Shown here: one piece after another, positions 12,233 through 24,043 of the stretch
Layout: each line of letters begins with the position of its first letter
Position numbering within the stretch: position 1 is the first letter of the stretch
Source of the DNA: Cycas panzhihuaensis
Lineage: Eukaryota; Cycadophyta
Direction: 5' to 3'
NCBI GenBank assembly: GCA_023213395.1
Contig: CM041465.1
Coordinates: 93,689,741 to 93,753,740, forward strand
Length of the DNA: 64,000 nucleotides
Notes under the pieces: generated by a model
What the model saw: only the letters and a program-made list of their open reading frames with translations
What the model was told of the DNA's origin: nothing
The model's database searches: none
Translations under genes and position numbers: made by a program

Positions 12233-12250
12233 ATCTCCACCTTGACAATA
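12233..12250 (-). promoter_or_regulatory. Polypurine tract of element D
   Basis: The minus strand reads AAGGTGGAGAT beside the 3' LTR, the usual copia form. Confidence 0.75.
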
Positions 12251-13480
12251 ATTTACTTGGTACCTTTCATGGACCCTTCATCACCTTTTTTGTAAGCTAA
12301 GAGAAGTGAAACACCATTTGAACTTCTTTAATAGTACTAGTTTTGTGGACATATCATCATAATTCTATTTTGTATTAACCTTCTCAAGTGCCACTCCACC
12401 TGCTTCCATAACTTGTCTAATAAAATGGTATTTAAGAGTAATATATTTTATTCTACTATGATAAGCTGGATACTTGGCTAGGTAAATGGCACTTTGACTG
12501 TCACAAAATACCTTTACCTTTTCCTGTTTCTTTCTAAGATCAACTAATAGACCCTATAGCTAGATTGCTTCTTTGTAAGCATGTGTTGCAGTAATATATT
12601 TACCTTCTATAATCGATAATGCAATTGTGCTCTGCAATTTTGACATCTAATTAACTAAACCATTTGCAATAGTGAATACATAACCTAAAGTATACCTTCT
12701 CTTATCTAAGTCTCCTACAAAGTCTGAATCAACATATCCACAAACCTGATTACCTATACATCCAAAGGTAATGCAATAGTCACTTGTGCCTCTCAAATAC
12801 CAAAGCACTCATTTCATTGCTGCCCAATGTTCCTTTCCTAGATTTGCCATAAACCTGCTAACCACACCGACTACATGTGAAATGTCAGGTCTTATACATA
12901 CCATGGCATACATCAAACTTCCTACTACACTAGCATAAGGCACACGAGATATATAATCCTTTTTTTCTTTATTACTAGGACTCATACTCGAAGAAAGCTT
13001 GAAATGGGAAGCCAATGGGATACTCATTGGTTTCATATTTGCCATACTAAACGTGGTTAGCACCTTCTCCACATATTTCTGCTGTGATAACCATAGCTTA
13101 TCATTTTTCCTGTCTCTATATATCTCCATGCCTAAGATTTGTTTTGTAGCTCCTAGATCCTTCATATCAAAAGTCCTAGCTAATTAAACCTTTAACTTAT
13201 TGATTTCTTCCATGCTCTTGGTTGCAACCAATATATCATCAACATACAATGCCAAGATAATGAATAAGCCATTATCCATGAATTTAAAGTAAATATAATG
13301 ATCATACTTACTTCTTTTGAAAATTTGGCTCTCTATGAAGGTACCAAACGTCTTGTACCATTGCCTGGGTGATTGCTTCAAGCCATACAATGATTTCCTA
13401 AGCATGTAAACAAGTCTTTTTCTGCCATCCTATATAAACCCTTCTGGCTGATCCATATAGATCTCTGCATCTAGATCTCT
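12251..13480 (-). pseudogene. RT-RNase H of element D
   Basis: The RT N-terminal part reads RKSLYGLKQSPRQWY, then the catalytic box LYVDDILVA (13184-13405). After a frame break comes KDLGATKQILGMEIYRDRK and the thumb to KEHWAAMK (12809-13165). RNase H follows with YVDSDFVGDLDKRR, QSTIALSIIEGKY and CDSQSAIYLAKYPAYH down to about 12330. Stops interrupt it near 13180 and at several sites in RNase H, so it is inactive. Confidence 0.9.
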
Positions 13481-14059
13481 GTGTAGAAAAGTTATTTTTA
13501 CATCTAACTGCTCCAACTCTAAATCAAGAGAAGCTACCAATGCTAACAACATTTAAATTAAAACAAGTTTGATAACTGGTGAAAAGATCTCATGAAAGTC
13601 AATACCTGTTTTTTGTGCAAAGCCTTTAGCCACTAGCCTTGCACTATATTTGTCAACCTTTCCATCAACATTTGTTTTTATCTTAAAACCACTTACAGCC
13701 AACAGTGTTCCTGCCATATGGAAGTTCTACTAAGTCCCATGAATTATTTATCTTGAAAGCATCTATCTCTTCTTACATAGACCTCTTTCACTTCTCACTA
13801 TGGATACCATCTACTGCTTCTTGATAACATGTAGGCTCGCCATCATTAGAAACCAAAGTAATAAAAGTTGAAGGGTTGTACCTATCAGGTGGATGACTAA
13901 TTTATGTAGATCTTCTAACTGTTGGTAGAGGAGTGTCCACATATTCTTGTAAATTTATTAGACATTCATCTTCAGAAAGATCTTCCTGCTCTTCTGATTC
14001 CAAAGATGGTTGGGTTTCAAACTTGACCTATTGATGTTCAATTTTCTACTCCTGTTTCA

Positions 14060-15360
14060 CTTCAACTTATATATTATCTGGTTTTAGAAGGGGATATTCA
14101 TCAAATAAAACATCTCTGTTAATGGTGATTTTGTGGGTAGTAGGATCCCACAACCTATATCCCTTCACACCATCTTTATCACTATAACCAACAAAGATAC
14201 ATCTCTTGGATTTTGGGTCTAACTTTGAACGTTTACTTTTATTAGTCCAGGCATAAGCATCATAACTAAAAACTCTTAAATTTGAATAGTCACATGGATG
14301 TCTAATCCATACCTCTTCAAGAATATTGTAATCTATTGCAAGTGATGGTGACCTATTTTCCAGATAGCAAGTTGTTTGAATAGCTTTTACCCATAAGGCC
14401 TGCTCCACTCCAGCATTACTTAGCATGCTTCTTGCTCTTTCTAAGAGTGTCCTATTCATGCACTCAGCAATGCCATTTTGCTGCAGAGTATAGCTAGTGG
14501 TCTTGTGTGTTTTGATCCCAGTTTCTCTACAATAGTTCTCAAACTTCAAGGAGTTGAACTCACCTCCATTGTTAGTTCTTAAACATTTGATTGACTTACC
14601 GATTTTATTCTTAATTAGAGCACTAAACTACTTAAACACACTAAAAACTTTAGATTTCCTTTTCAAAAAATAGACCCATACCTTCCTAGAGTAATCATCT
14701 ATAAATATGACAAAGTATAATGATTCTCCACAACATATTTTAGGGGTTGGTCCCCACACATCTGAATGTATGTAATCCAAAATGCCTTTACTAGTTTGAC
14801 TCCTTACTTTAAACCTGAGTCTGCACTGCTTTCCAAAAATACAATGTTTATAGAAAGCCAAATCTGAAAGTTGTAAGTAAAGAAGTAACTTACAGTTTAT
14901 CAGCATCTTAAGTCCTCTCTCACTCATGTGCCTAAGTCTCTGATGCCATAACTGAGCTGGATCTTCTGCAGTCTTTGATATTATAGCTGCATGGCTAACA
15001 TCTGTACTTCCCACTAAAATATAAAGATTTCCTTTCTTTAAGGATTTCATAACAACCAAGGCACCCTTTGACACCTTTAGGACTCCTTTATGACATGTAT
15101 GCTTATAACCACCTAAATCTAGTTTACCCAAGGAAATCAAATTCCTTTTCAGATCAGGCACATGTCTAACCTCAGTTAATGTTCTCACTACACCATCAAA
15201 CATCTTAATTCTGATTCTGCCAATGCCCACTGTCTTACAAGAAACTTCATTTCGCACAAGCACATCACTACCATTAAGAGGTTGGTACAGTGAGAACCAA
15301 CTCTTATGTGGACACATATGGTATGAAGCACCCGAATCTATAACCAGTCATGGTGATAAT
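14060..15360 (-). pseudogene. Protease-integrase of element D
   Basis: The protease site IDSGASYHMCP lies at about 15312-15345. The GAG-pre-integrase block AQLWHQRLRHMSERGLKML is at about 14900-14960, and the integrase core begins DYIHSDVWGP. The core continues in another segment (14067-14549) with TTSYTLQQNGIAECMNRTL and RCIFVGYSDKDGVKGYRLWD. The zinc-binding part keeps H, H and one C but reads YKHCIFGKQ where a second C is expected. A frame break lies at about 14550-14630. Confidence 0.9.
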
Positions 15361-15399
15361 GGAAAACATTATAAGTAACCAAGACATCATCATTTGTAC

Positions 15400-16202
15400 C
15401 TTGATTTGACTCCACCTGATTAGCCTCCATGACAGGATCTTCCTTTTTCTGAAACTCCTTCCTTTTGAAGTAATCTTTCTTGAGGTGACCGGTCTTATTA
15501 CAGTGCCAACACTTGAGCTTACTCTTCTTGCCTTTTGATTTTGACCTTGATATATCCCTGGAGCTTTATCCTCTATTAATTGTTCTACCCCTTGTTGTCA
15601 TGGCTTCTGGAGTGGAGGTTTCAAGACTAGACTTCCTCTGCACTTCTTCTATTAACAAAGCACTCATAACAGAATCATATTCTAATTCATCTGTAGTGCT
15701 AAAACTAATTGAGGTGACAATATTATCCTAGGATTCTGGTAATGAGCATAACAAGGTAACAACTATCCTGATCCTCAATTTTGACATCGATACTAGCCAT
15801 CTAAAAAATAAGAGTATTAAAAATATTTAAATAGTCATTAATTTTTGTACCTTCCTTCATCTGTAATGAGTATAACTACCTCTTCAAGTAGATTTGATTC
15901 ATCACTGATTTGGTCACATATAGGCCTTCCAACTGAGTCCATAATCCTATTGCTGTCTACTCTGCTATGATGTTAAATGGAGCTTTAACTACTAAGTACA
16001 ATTGTATTGTGCTAAGAGCCTTTTTATCTAGATCATCCCATTTGTCATCGTCCATCCCTACGAGTTTCTTCATTTTACCTGCAAGATCTCTGTACAAACC
16101 TTGTTGTACAAGAACATCATACACTTTCAGCTTCCACAACTTGAAGTTGTTGTTGCCATTGAATTTCTCCACCTCGAACTTTTCACTTGCTAGTTTCACC
16201 AT
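15400..16202 (-). pseudogene. gag of element D
   Basis: The start is MVKLASEKFEVEKFNGNNNF followed by KLWKLKVYDVLVQQGL, the usual copia gag N-terminus, from ATG at 16200-16202. The zinc knuckle CWHCNKTGHLKKDY near 15490-15530 has Y in place of the fourth metal ligand (expected C), which should weaken RNA binding. Stops occur between about 15730 and 15960. Confidence 0.85.
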
Positions 16203-16260
16203 TTGGTGTAGAAAAAAATGACACCAAAACCTTCACAAACTCACTATAAAAATAAAATTG

Positions 16261-16272
16261 GCTCTTCTACCA
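16261..16272 (-). promoter_or_regulatory. Primer-binding site of element D
   Basis: The minus strand reads TGGTAGAAGAGC two bases after the 5' LTR, close to the initiator-Met tRNA site TGGTATCAGAGC. Confidence 0.7.
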
Positions 16273-16274
16273 CT

Positions 16275-16920
16275 TGTTGAGAAGATAAGGTCCCAACCCT
16301 TAAACCACCACCAAGATCTAAACTATTCTTGCAACTAGCTACAGAAATTAAAACTTAAAATTACATGCAAGTTCTTAAACCAGAGATAAAATAATAAAAT
16401 GAACAAGAAAGCCAAGCATCACAAATACACCCAATATAACGTGGTAAAACCCCAATAGTATGCTAGGGAAACATCCATACAGGAAAGGTATCAATCTTTA
16501 TTATTGTAGAATGGAGAAAATGTACATAATCCTGTAGTAGAGTGCTTACAACAACAATAACCAGCTGGCCCACTCATAGTATATTGAACACAATCAACAT
16601 AAATGAAAAATGCTCTAAACCAGGCTACATGAGAAGGTCATCTAAGGCATAAATCTTGACCATAGAATCAAGGGTATTTTTAACGAACGACCCTGATTCC
16701 CTTTACAATTTAATATACTTTCAATGCTAAATTTTTGGGTTAGGAGCTATCGCCCCTGAACCCTCTCTTTATGAGGGGCATTCCATACCCCCGCAACCCC
16801 CTAGCCAAGGGTGGCTCCCGCCCCCCTTGGAACCCCCCCCAGGAAGGTTTGGAAGGGAAATCGCATTGCCAATGTGTCAAAATTTTGGCCTCGTAACCAT
16901 TATTGTCACATTACCCAACA
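16275..16920 (-). repeat. 5' LTR of element D (right end)
   Basis: Plus strand starts TGTTGAGAAGATAAGG and ends TTACCCAACA, with the TG...CA ends intact. Confidence 0.93.
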
Positions 16921-17691
16921 TACCCTATATTACTCCTTATGCTCATTCTAGCCCTCCTTCAACAATACGACCTGGTCTACTACCTAGTAGAGTTACTCAG
17001 CCAGCTAAATTATTACTTCAAAGGATAAGAGCCAAGTAAGAAGAATTATGGAAAAAGAATCTTTGTTTTGGGTGTGCTGAAAAATAGACACCTAATCACA
17101 AATGTCAGAAAAAATTAATTATATACAGCTGAATTATCCCTGCTAGCAAAAAATGAGAAAATTGAAGAAGAAGATGATATAAAGAGCAGATAAGAAAATA
17201 CTCTTAATACTCAGGAATACCAATATAACTAGGAAGAGGACATCTTAAAAATATCATTCTCAGCTATGAGTGGTTTGACAAGATCTGACATGCTTAAACT
17301 ATGAGGATTTATTAGAAATGAGGTTATTACGATTCTGATCAATCCCGTAAGTACTCATAATTTTATTGATAGAATATCAGCTTAATAGTTAAAATTATTT
17401 CCATCTAGAATGGCCCCTTTTCAAGCAAGTGTTGGAGGATGCCAAGTTATATTGGGACAAGGAATGATGGAAAACCTTAAAATCTCAATAGGCAATGTCA
17501 TTTTTAAAGAAAAGTTTTATGTATTAGATGTTGGTGGAGTAGAAATTGTTCTGAGAAGTCAGTGGTTAAGAACTTTGGGAACTTTTGAAATGAATCTTGA
17601 AGAATTATTTATGAGATATAAGAAAGATGGAAGAACTATTATCCTTCAAGGGGAGAAACTTAGGAATAGCCTATTAATATCTTATAAATGA
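16921..17691 (+). pseudogene. Zinc knuckle and protease of element C
   Basis: After the D insertion the gag resumes with WKKNLCFGCAEK and TPNHKCQKK, a C-x2-C...H...C knuckle with a stop inside. The protease region 17410-17691 reads KEKFYVLDVGGVEIVL, SQWLRTLG, the conserved C-terminal block of chromovirus proteases. The catalytic D[ST]G motif is not clear; the expected site (about 17350-17380) reads HNFIDRIS. Confidence 0.75.
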
Positions 17692-17849
17692 ATGGAATAA
17701 TTAATCGAGAAAGGCTGTTGTGGTATGATGGCTCAACTTCTTTCGATCCAGGTAGAAATTAAGTTAACCACACAAGAAAATGAACTTCAAAAGGTCATCC
17801 AAAAACATAAAAAAGTTTTCTAAAATATTCTAGCAGAATTACCACTGGA

Positions 17850-19100
17850 TAGGGGATTTCAACATCAAATTAAACTGGAAGTAGGCACTAATCTAATTAT
17901 TATCCAACCCTATAAACAACCACATCATTATCAGAATGAGATTGAAAAGATTGTATAAGAATTACTAAATATAGAAGTAATAACTCCTAGTAAAAGCCCA
18001 TTTGCGACACCTATAATCTTAGTAAGGAAGAAAGATGGATCTTATCATATGTACATAGACTACTAAGCACTAAATAAAGTTACAATAAAAAATAAATTTC
18101 CTATACCAAGGATCGATGAGCTACTAGATGAATTACATGGAGTAGAATATTTTTTAAAAATCGATTTAAAGTCAGGTTATCATCAAATTCATATTAAACT
18201 AGAAGATATATACAAAACAACCTTTAGTACACACCATGGTCATTATGAATTCAAGGTAATGCCCTTTGGCCTGACCAATGCACTGACCACATTCTAAGCT
18301 ATAATGAATCAAGTTCTAAAACCCTTCTTGCAGCAATTTGTCTTAGTCATTTTTAATGCCATATTAATATTTAGTAAACAATAAGAAGAACATGTGAACT
18401 ATCTTAACGAAGTACTGAGCACCTTAAAGGAACAAAAATTTTATGCTAACAAATCAAAATGTTATTTTAGAATGAAAGAAATAGAATAGCTGGGTCATCT
18501 TATATCAAAAGAAGGAATTAGAGCTGACCTAAGGAAAGTTAAGGCAATTCAAGAATGGCCAATACCAAAAAATATTATGAAACTTCAAGGATTTCTAGGT
18601 TTAACATGATACTATTAACGTTTTGTTAAAAATTATGTATAGAGAAAAACTGCCTTAACTTGTTTCTTAGAAAAAGATTATTTTCAATGGAATGAAGAAG
18701 CAATAAAGTGTTTCGAATAAGTTAAGCAAATAATGACACAATTACCGATGTTAACATCACCTAGTTTTTCTAAAATTTTATAATAGAATGCGATGCATTG
18801 GGGATAGGAATTGATGCAGTACTAATGCAAGAAGATAAACCCATTGTATTTAAAAGTAGAAAGTTAAACAATAGAGAAATTCTAAAATCTACCTATGAAA
18901 AGGAAATGTTGGCCATTATAAATGCTTTAATTAAATGGTGTAAGTATTTATTAGGTAGCAAATTTATAGTTAAGATAGATCATAATAGTTTGCAATATTT
19001 ATTGAAACAAAAAGAATTATCCCCTGAATAATAGAAGTAGATAAGTAAAATTCAAGCATTTGATTTTGACATAACATACAATAAAGGAAAAAATAATGTG
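17850..19100 (+). pseudogene. RT-RNase H of element C
   Basis: RT blocks are [32 protein letters not shown] and [11 protein letters not shown]. The catalytic box reads VIFNAILIFS where chromoviruses have FDDILI, so both catalytic aspartates are lost. RNase H lies at 18798-19031 with KPIVFKSRKLN and STYEKEMLAIINALIKW. Many TAG, TAA and TGA stops occur, often where CAG, CAA or TGG is expected. Confidence 0.9.
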
Positions 19101-20620
19101 GTGGGTGGTGGCTGATGCATTATCGCAGAAAGATGAAGAAAGTGTAGAATCTCAACTAAAAGCCATCTCAATGATAGAATCGGTATGGATCATGGAATTA
19201 CAATCAGAATATGTGAAAGATCCTGAAATCCAACAACTTATTCAGAGAATTCTACAAGGAAAAGAAGATAAATTTGAATGGAGAAATGATATTTTATGGT
19301 ATAAAGGATGGATATTCTTAGGTGCAAACTCAACCTTATGTACCAAGATATTAAATGAAGCACATGTAGTACCTGTAGCAAGACATGAAGGATTTTATAA
19401 AACTTATCTTCAAGCCAAACAATCGTTTTTCTAGAAGGGAATGAAAAAGGACATTAAGAAATTTATTTCTAAATGCATAATATGCCAAGTCAATAAATAT
19501 GAATGTACTGCTACCCTTGGACTGCTCTAGCCTCTTCCTATTCCATAACAAAAATGGGAAAGTATTTGCATGGATTTTATCATCGGTTTACCGAAATTAG
19601 AAGTGAAAGATGCTATTTATGTAATTGTGGATCGTTTAACAAAATTTGCTCACTTCATACCTTTTCAATTTAATTATAAAGCTCAGCAGTTGTCCAAAGT
19701 ATTTGTCAAAGAAATTTACAAATTGTATGGATTTTTATAGACCATTATTAGCAATAGAGATCCCAAATTCTTAAGTCATTTTTGGCAAGAAATATTTCCA
19801 CAAGTGGGTACAAAATTAGAAATGAGTACTAGTTACCATCCACAAACAGATAGACAAACTAAAGTAGTGAACAAATACTTGAAAAATTACTTACGGAACT
19901 ATGTGGTCGATAAACAGAATTTGTGAGTCAAGTGGCTATACTTAGCTGAAGCCTAGTATAATTCTTCTTATAATTCATCCATTAAAATGACCTTGTATCA
20001 AGCATTATATGGTTATCAATCAACTCAGTTGAAGGATTGGTTAAACAAAGATAATAAGGTTTCAACAGTTCATAATTATCTCTAAGAATCACATAACACA
20101 ATTCAAATATAAAACGACATTTAGAAGAAGAAGCCATAAATCATATGAAACCACAAGTCAATAAATACTGTACTAAAAGAACATTCAAAGTTAGAGTTTG
20201 GGTCTATGTGAGGCTGCAACCATATAAGAAAGCATCATTAAATAATTCTCAGAAAGAGAAATTAAGTCCTTAGTTTTATAGACCTTTTCAGGTTAAATAA
20301 AAAATCAGAGAAGTAGCTTATGCCTTAGAACTTCCAACTTCCAAATTAGACAATGTATTTTATGTGTTCTATCTCAAAAAAAAAAATTGGAAGTCATTTA
20401 CAGGTATAGACAGATTTGCCCCTCTTAGATGAAGAAGGTAAATTAATCCTATTGCTAGAATTTATTCTTGAAGTTTGAGAACATTAGTTGTGGTAAAAAA
20501 CTATTCAAGAATACTTGATCAAATGGAAATAGTTGCCTATCAAAGATGCTTCTTGGGAATCTTCTAATTTTCTCAAACTTTATCCTGATTTGGGACATGA
20601 GAGTTTCATAGGCAAAACAT
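19101..20620 (+). pseudogene. Integrase and chromodomain of element C
   Basis: The zinc-binding region ends KFISKCIICQVNKYE. The core reads WESICMDFIIGLP, then [28 protein letters not shown] and [17 protein letters not shown]. After a damaged stretch a chromodomain closes the protein at about 20440-20600: FILEV, TIQEYLIKWK, DASWESSNFLKLYPDL. Chromodomains guide insertion to marked chromatin in this lineage. Stops and frameshifts are frequent. Confidence 0.88.
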
Positions 20621-20623
20621 CTT

Positions 20624-20635
20624 AAGAGGGAGGAA
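20624..20635 (+). promoter_or_regulatory. Polypurine tract of element C
   Basis: AAGAGGGAGGAA lies just after the chromodomain and before the LTR start (TGAAC at 20642 or slightly earlier). Confidence 0.6.
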
Positions 20636-20636
20636 T

Positions 20637-20762
20637 TATTATGAACTTCCTTAAGGATTAATTAATTGTTATTAATGAATAGGCATCTTCTAAAGAGTTA
20701 TGACTTTCTATTGAAGGGGGCTATTATTCACCTATAAAAGAGGCCTCTAATGTATTAGACAT
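20637..20762 (+). repeat. Start of the 3' LTR of element C, cut by element B
   Basis: It contains a TATA-like CCTATAAAAGAGG at about 20731-20743 and stops at the B insertion. The remainder probably resumes at 36387. Confidence 0.55.
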
Positions 20763-21306
20763 TATTTCCTAGCTACTGGGAATAGGTATGGATAGATCGA
20801 CTCAGGTAAGCACAGGTATGCTTCTCTCTCCTATCTTGGCTACTTCATAGATTGTATATTGAAGCATTAGTTAGATTGCAAGATTGATTGACTCATCTTT
20901 ACGATTGATTATGCATTCCTACTTGAGCATCTCACATGTCCCTAGCCTATGATGACCCGCGGGACCTACCTCTCCGTGAGGGAGGCATCCCCATGGCACT
21001 CTACAACCCTCTGCGTCACCTCCACGTTGCCTCAAGCCCCACCTAAATTGTGTGATCCACTCACACCCTAGTCACCTATTATAACTCTTGACATCTCACC
21101 AAGAGTCGTTGACATTTTGTACCCTTTCATAGTATTTCTAGGAATCCCACCTCTTGATGTCCTAACCAGTCTAGCCAACATATCTACTTGGACTGTCCCC
21201 AGCCACCTGGATAGGAGGGCTAGCCCCTCCTAGACCTAGAACATCTTCATTTAGGGCTCCTAGGGCCCTCACCATTGCTTTTTTGGCATTATGGTCTCGC
21301 ACCACT

Positions 21307-21334
21307 GTAAACTTATCGGTACCACAAAGTTTAC
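21307..21334. repeat. Inverted repeat upstream of the LTR promoter, element B 5' LTR
   Basis: Arms GTAAACTT (21307-21314) and AAGTTTAC (21327-21334) are perfect and sit within a longer imperfect hairpin bounded by CGCAC and GTGCG. It lies about 135 bp upstream of the TATA box. The 3' LTR counterpart (33837-33865) is decayed. Confidence 0.7.
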
Positions 21335-21468
21335 CGCAGTGCGACTATTTCACACTATTTTTTTTATCCACCATGGCAATTCTCACCCTTTTTGTAAAAC
21401 TGCCATGTGGATTAGTCACCAAATTAGCCCCAGCCTAACCCTAATTGCTCGATTAGTGTTAGGGTAGG

Positions 21469-21475
21469 TATAAAT
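21469..21475 (+). promoter_or_regulatory. Putative TATA box of the element B LTR
   Basis: TATAAAT is conserved in the 3' LTR at 33999-34005 in the same context (GGTATAAATCCCAAAAATAAC in the 5' copy). Confidence 0.55.
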
Positions 21476-23786
21476 CCCAAAAATAACTTCATTTTACCTC
21501 TCTAACAACTCCCTCCAACAAATTTCTCCTCTCTTCCTCATAGGAACTCTCTACAAAATCCCAGTCATACCTGAGTTTCTACTACTCCAACCTGAAACTC
21601 ACCTATTGTAGCATTATTCTATGGCAGCAAGATCCTCCACCAGCGTCTTCAAGCATAGGCCCACGCCCAGGTGTGGCCTCCACACTCCTTTCTCAGTCTT
21701 CAGCAAACATACTCCTCTTACAACTTAGTGGAAGCCTGTAAGCTCCTCTAACTTACCATTTTTTGCTGTCTACAGGGGCAGACTTGCTCCTTACATAGCC
21801 CAGTAGATATCCCACACCTTTTTCCACCTTCTACTTTGAGTTTACTTGGCAAATGTAGGACTCTAGGCATACAAATCATTTCTTTGCATTTTGTTACATG
21901 AAAGAGCCATTGTTTTCTATTTTCTATCTCTTATACCTTAGTCATCTCTCAACCTCCCCTCGTTTTCTCCAAGAAGGCTATGAGAGAGGATTCACAAGGT
22001 GTGAGTAGAAGGATGCAAGGCGGGGTCCGTACCCACTAAGCCTACTCCTCAAGGGTAAACTCCTACTCCTCCTTCCTCCCCCTCATCTGTGCCTTCCTTG
22101 GGCCATCCATGAGCCTTTGAGATTGATCCTGCCCTTGGTTTCAGCGTATGCAACACTTGTTGTGCTGATCTCAGGCCTGGACATCCCCCTTTTGGGCCTC
22201 TCTTTTAGCCCTTAACAGTGCCTAATACTCTTTTGGGGTTTTGGTGTAACTTGCATTGCAATTTGCCATCTGTAACATTGTTGCAACGTAGGTGGCTTCT
22301 GCAATCCTTACAACATTCATTTGCCTTTATATATTTTGCTAGCAAGCTATTCTGATCTCCTGTTCCTTACATCTTGGGATAGCATGGAGGTGTGTTGGTA
22401 TGAGGGTTAGCCATTTTGAGGCTAACCTCCTCTTTGGTTAACATGTGTTGGTGCTTTATTTAGGGCTTTACAGAGTTGTTCTTTGTGGTGGAGTGACTTA
22501 CATTATGCACTACATTTCAGCACTTATTTTTATATTGTTGTACATATATCTATTTTGCTTCTTGGCATCCCCTCTTGGGAGGGTGAAGATCTTTATGGGT
22601 GCAGGTTATATGGCAATACTTGTGAGGAGAAGGAAACACTCCAATCTGGGTAAATCGTTACCCTCTTTCTTTTCTTTATCACTTTTCCACTTTCTTGCAT
22701 AGTTATTTGTTTTCTTTTCTTTCCCTTTTGGTTTCTCTCTTTACAGGGGGAAGGTAAGGAAGCCCAAGGGGAAGGTAAGGAAGCCCCACTCCATCTTCAC
22801 CCCGCCAACGGCTACGTATCGAGCAAGGATGGGAAGGCATAAGCGGCACATGAGCAAAAGTCCTCTTCTGGCTGCGCGACATTCCGGATATGCATCATAC
22901 CCTCTTTCTTAGCTCTTCCCTTTCTTGTTACCACTAGGCATATATTCTTGCATGACAAACCACATAAAAGAGAAGGGTAATAATTTGCTTGCATGCATTC
23001 ATCTTACATTCATATATTGCATGAGCGTTTTTTTAAGAAATGTGCATCTTAGGGATTACACTCCCCCCTTTCCTCTTCTCACCAAATTGCAAATATCCCC
23101 TTAGTGGTGCATAATCATGTTAGCATACATGATTGTGTGTATATGAAAAGTTTCTTTTCCTTAATCTTTAATTGGTAAAAAGAAAAGAGAGAGAGAGTGT
23201 GTGTGGCTTGTATCTTTTCTTTCTTTGAAAGTATACATGACATCACTTCTGTTATCACTCTCTCTACACCTCACGTTTTCAACCATCCCACACACAACCT
23301 TCCTTGTCCTTGCCAAGGTTTGTGCCTCTCTCCTTTGCACCAAGGCAAAGATTCCTCTTTTTCCACCCTTCTTCTCTTCCTGTAGGCCTACCCTAGCTTT
23401 GTTGACTTAGGGTGTCCTACTTGCACCTATTGTACACCTTTTTATCATCCATCTGTGCTTGCCACACTTGTGTCATGTTCCTTGCTCAATAGGGACCTCT
23501 CCCTCTGTGGGTCTCTCTTTTTCCTTCTGGTCATCCAAGTGTGTAGGGACTTCACCTCCCAGGGCTATCCAAGATACCTCTCTCATATCTTGCCCATTGA
23601 ACTAAAGAACCAAGCTACATTGAAGAAGTCGTGTGCCATTCGTGTATCCCAAACCTGCAATTTGATGCATGGACGTCCTGTGTGGTGTTGCTTCCACTTG
23701 TAGGATTATACTTATATTCTGAATTTTATCATTGACTATCCTAACCCCTACTAAGTGTAGTTACCATCCCGTAGACGTGATTCTAC

Positions 23787-23804
23787 TAGCGACCATATTG
23801 GGGA
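23787..23804 (+). promoter_or_regulatory. Primer-binding site of element B
   Basis: TAGCGACCATATTGGGGA follows the LTR. With TA read as a decayed TG it begins TGGCGAC and resembles the tRNA-Arg-type sites known in Tat/Ogre elements. The tRNA assignment is from memory and tentative. Confidence 0.5.
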
Positions 23805-24043
23805 CCTGCTAGTAAGGGATTAGTCTTTTCCCCTTTCTTGTTGGTGCTACTACCTCTTAGTAGTCCTTTCCTTTTGGTTTCGTTGGGTAGCCCCCAACAC
23901 TTACGTTACCTTCGTTACTCTTCCTCTTATAACATGTTGGTAAGTTTTGTATGTGACATTTCTCATGTCACCTACGAGGTCTAGCCCTATTGTTAGAAGA
24001 TTCCATGTACCATCTCCTTTCATTATCATATTCTATTTCGACA

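Larger units (their letters stand above)
11622..16920 (-). mobile_element. Element D: Ty1/copia retrotransposon (Tork-like), complete but defective
   Basis: Both LTRs, polypurine tract, primer-binding site, gag, protease, integrase, RT and RNase H are present in copia order on the minus strand. Flanking pentamers GACCC (11617-11621) and TACCC (16921-16925) look like a target duplication with one change. It lies in the gag of element C, so it is younger than C. The Tork-like label rests on blocks such as RIRIKMFDGVVRTL and RHVPDLKRNLISLGKLD. Confidence 0.92.
10631..20762 (+). mobile_element. Element C: chromodomain Ty3/gypsy (chromovirus), Reina-like, degenerate and nested
   Basis: Order: gag (to 11621), insertion of copia element D (11622-16920), then zinc knuckle, protease, RT, RNase H, integrase and chromodomain (16921-20620), polypurine tract (20624-20635) and the start of the 3' LTR. 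The 3' LTR is itself interrupted at 20762 by element B and probably resumes at 36387. The integrase-last order and C-terminal chromodomain define chromoviruses; the Reina-like label is a judgement from motif style. Confidence 0.78.
20763..23785 (+). repeat. 5' LTR of element B (3.0 kb)
   Basis: It starts TATTTCCTAGCTACTGGGAA (expected TG, now TA) and ends near GTGATTCTA before the primer-binding site. It matches 33293-36381 throughout. A TATA box lies at 21469-21475, which would leave an R-U5 part of about 2.3 kb. The open frames inside the LTR are not recognisable proteins. Confidence 0.9.
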
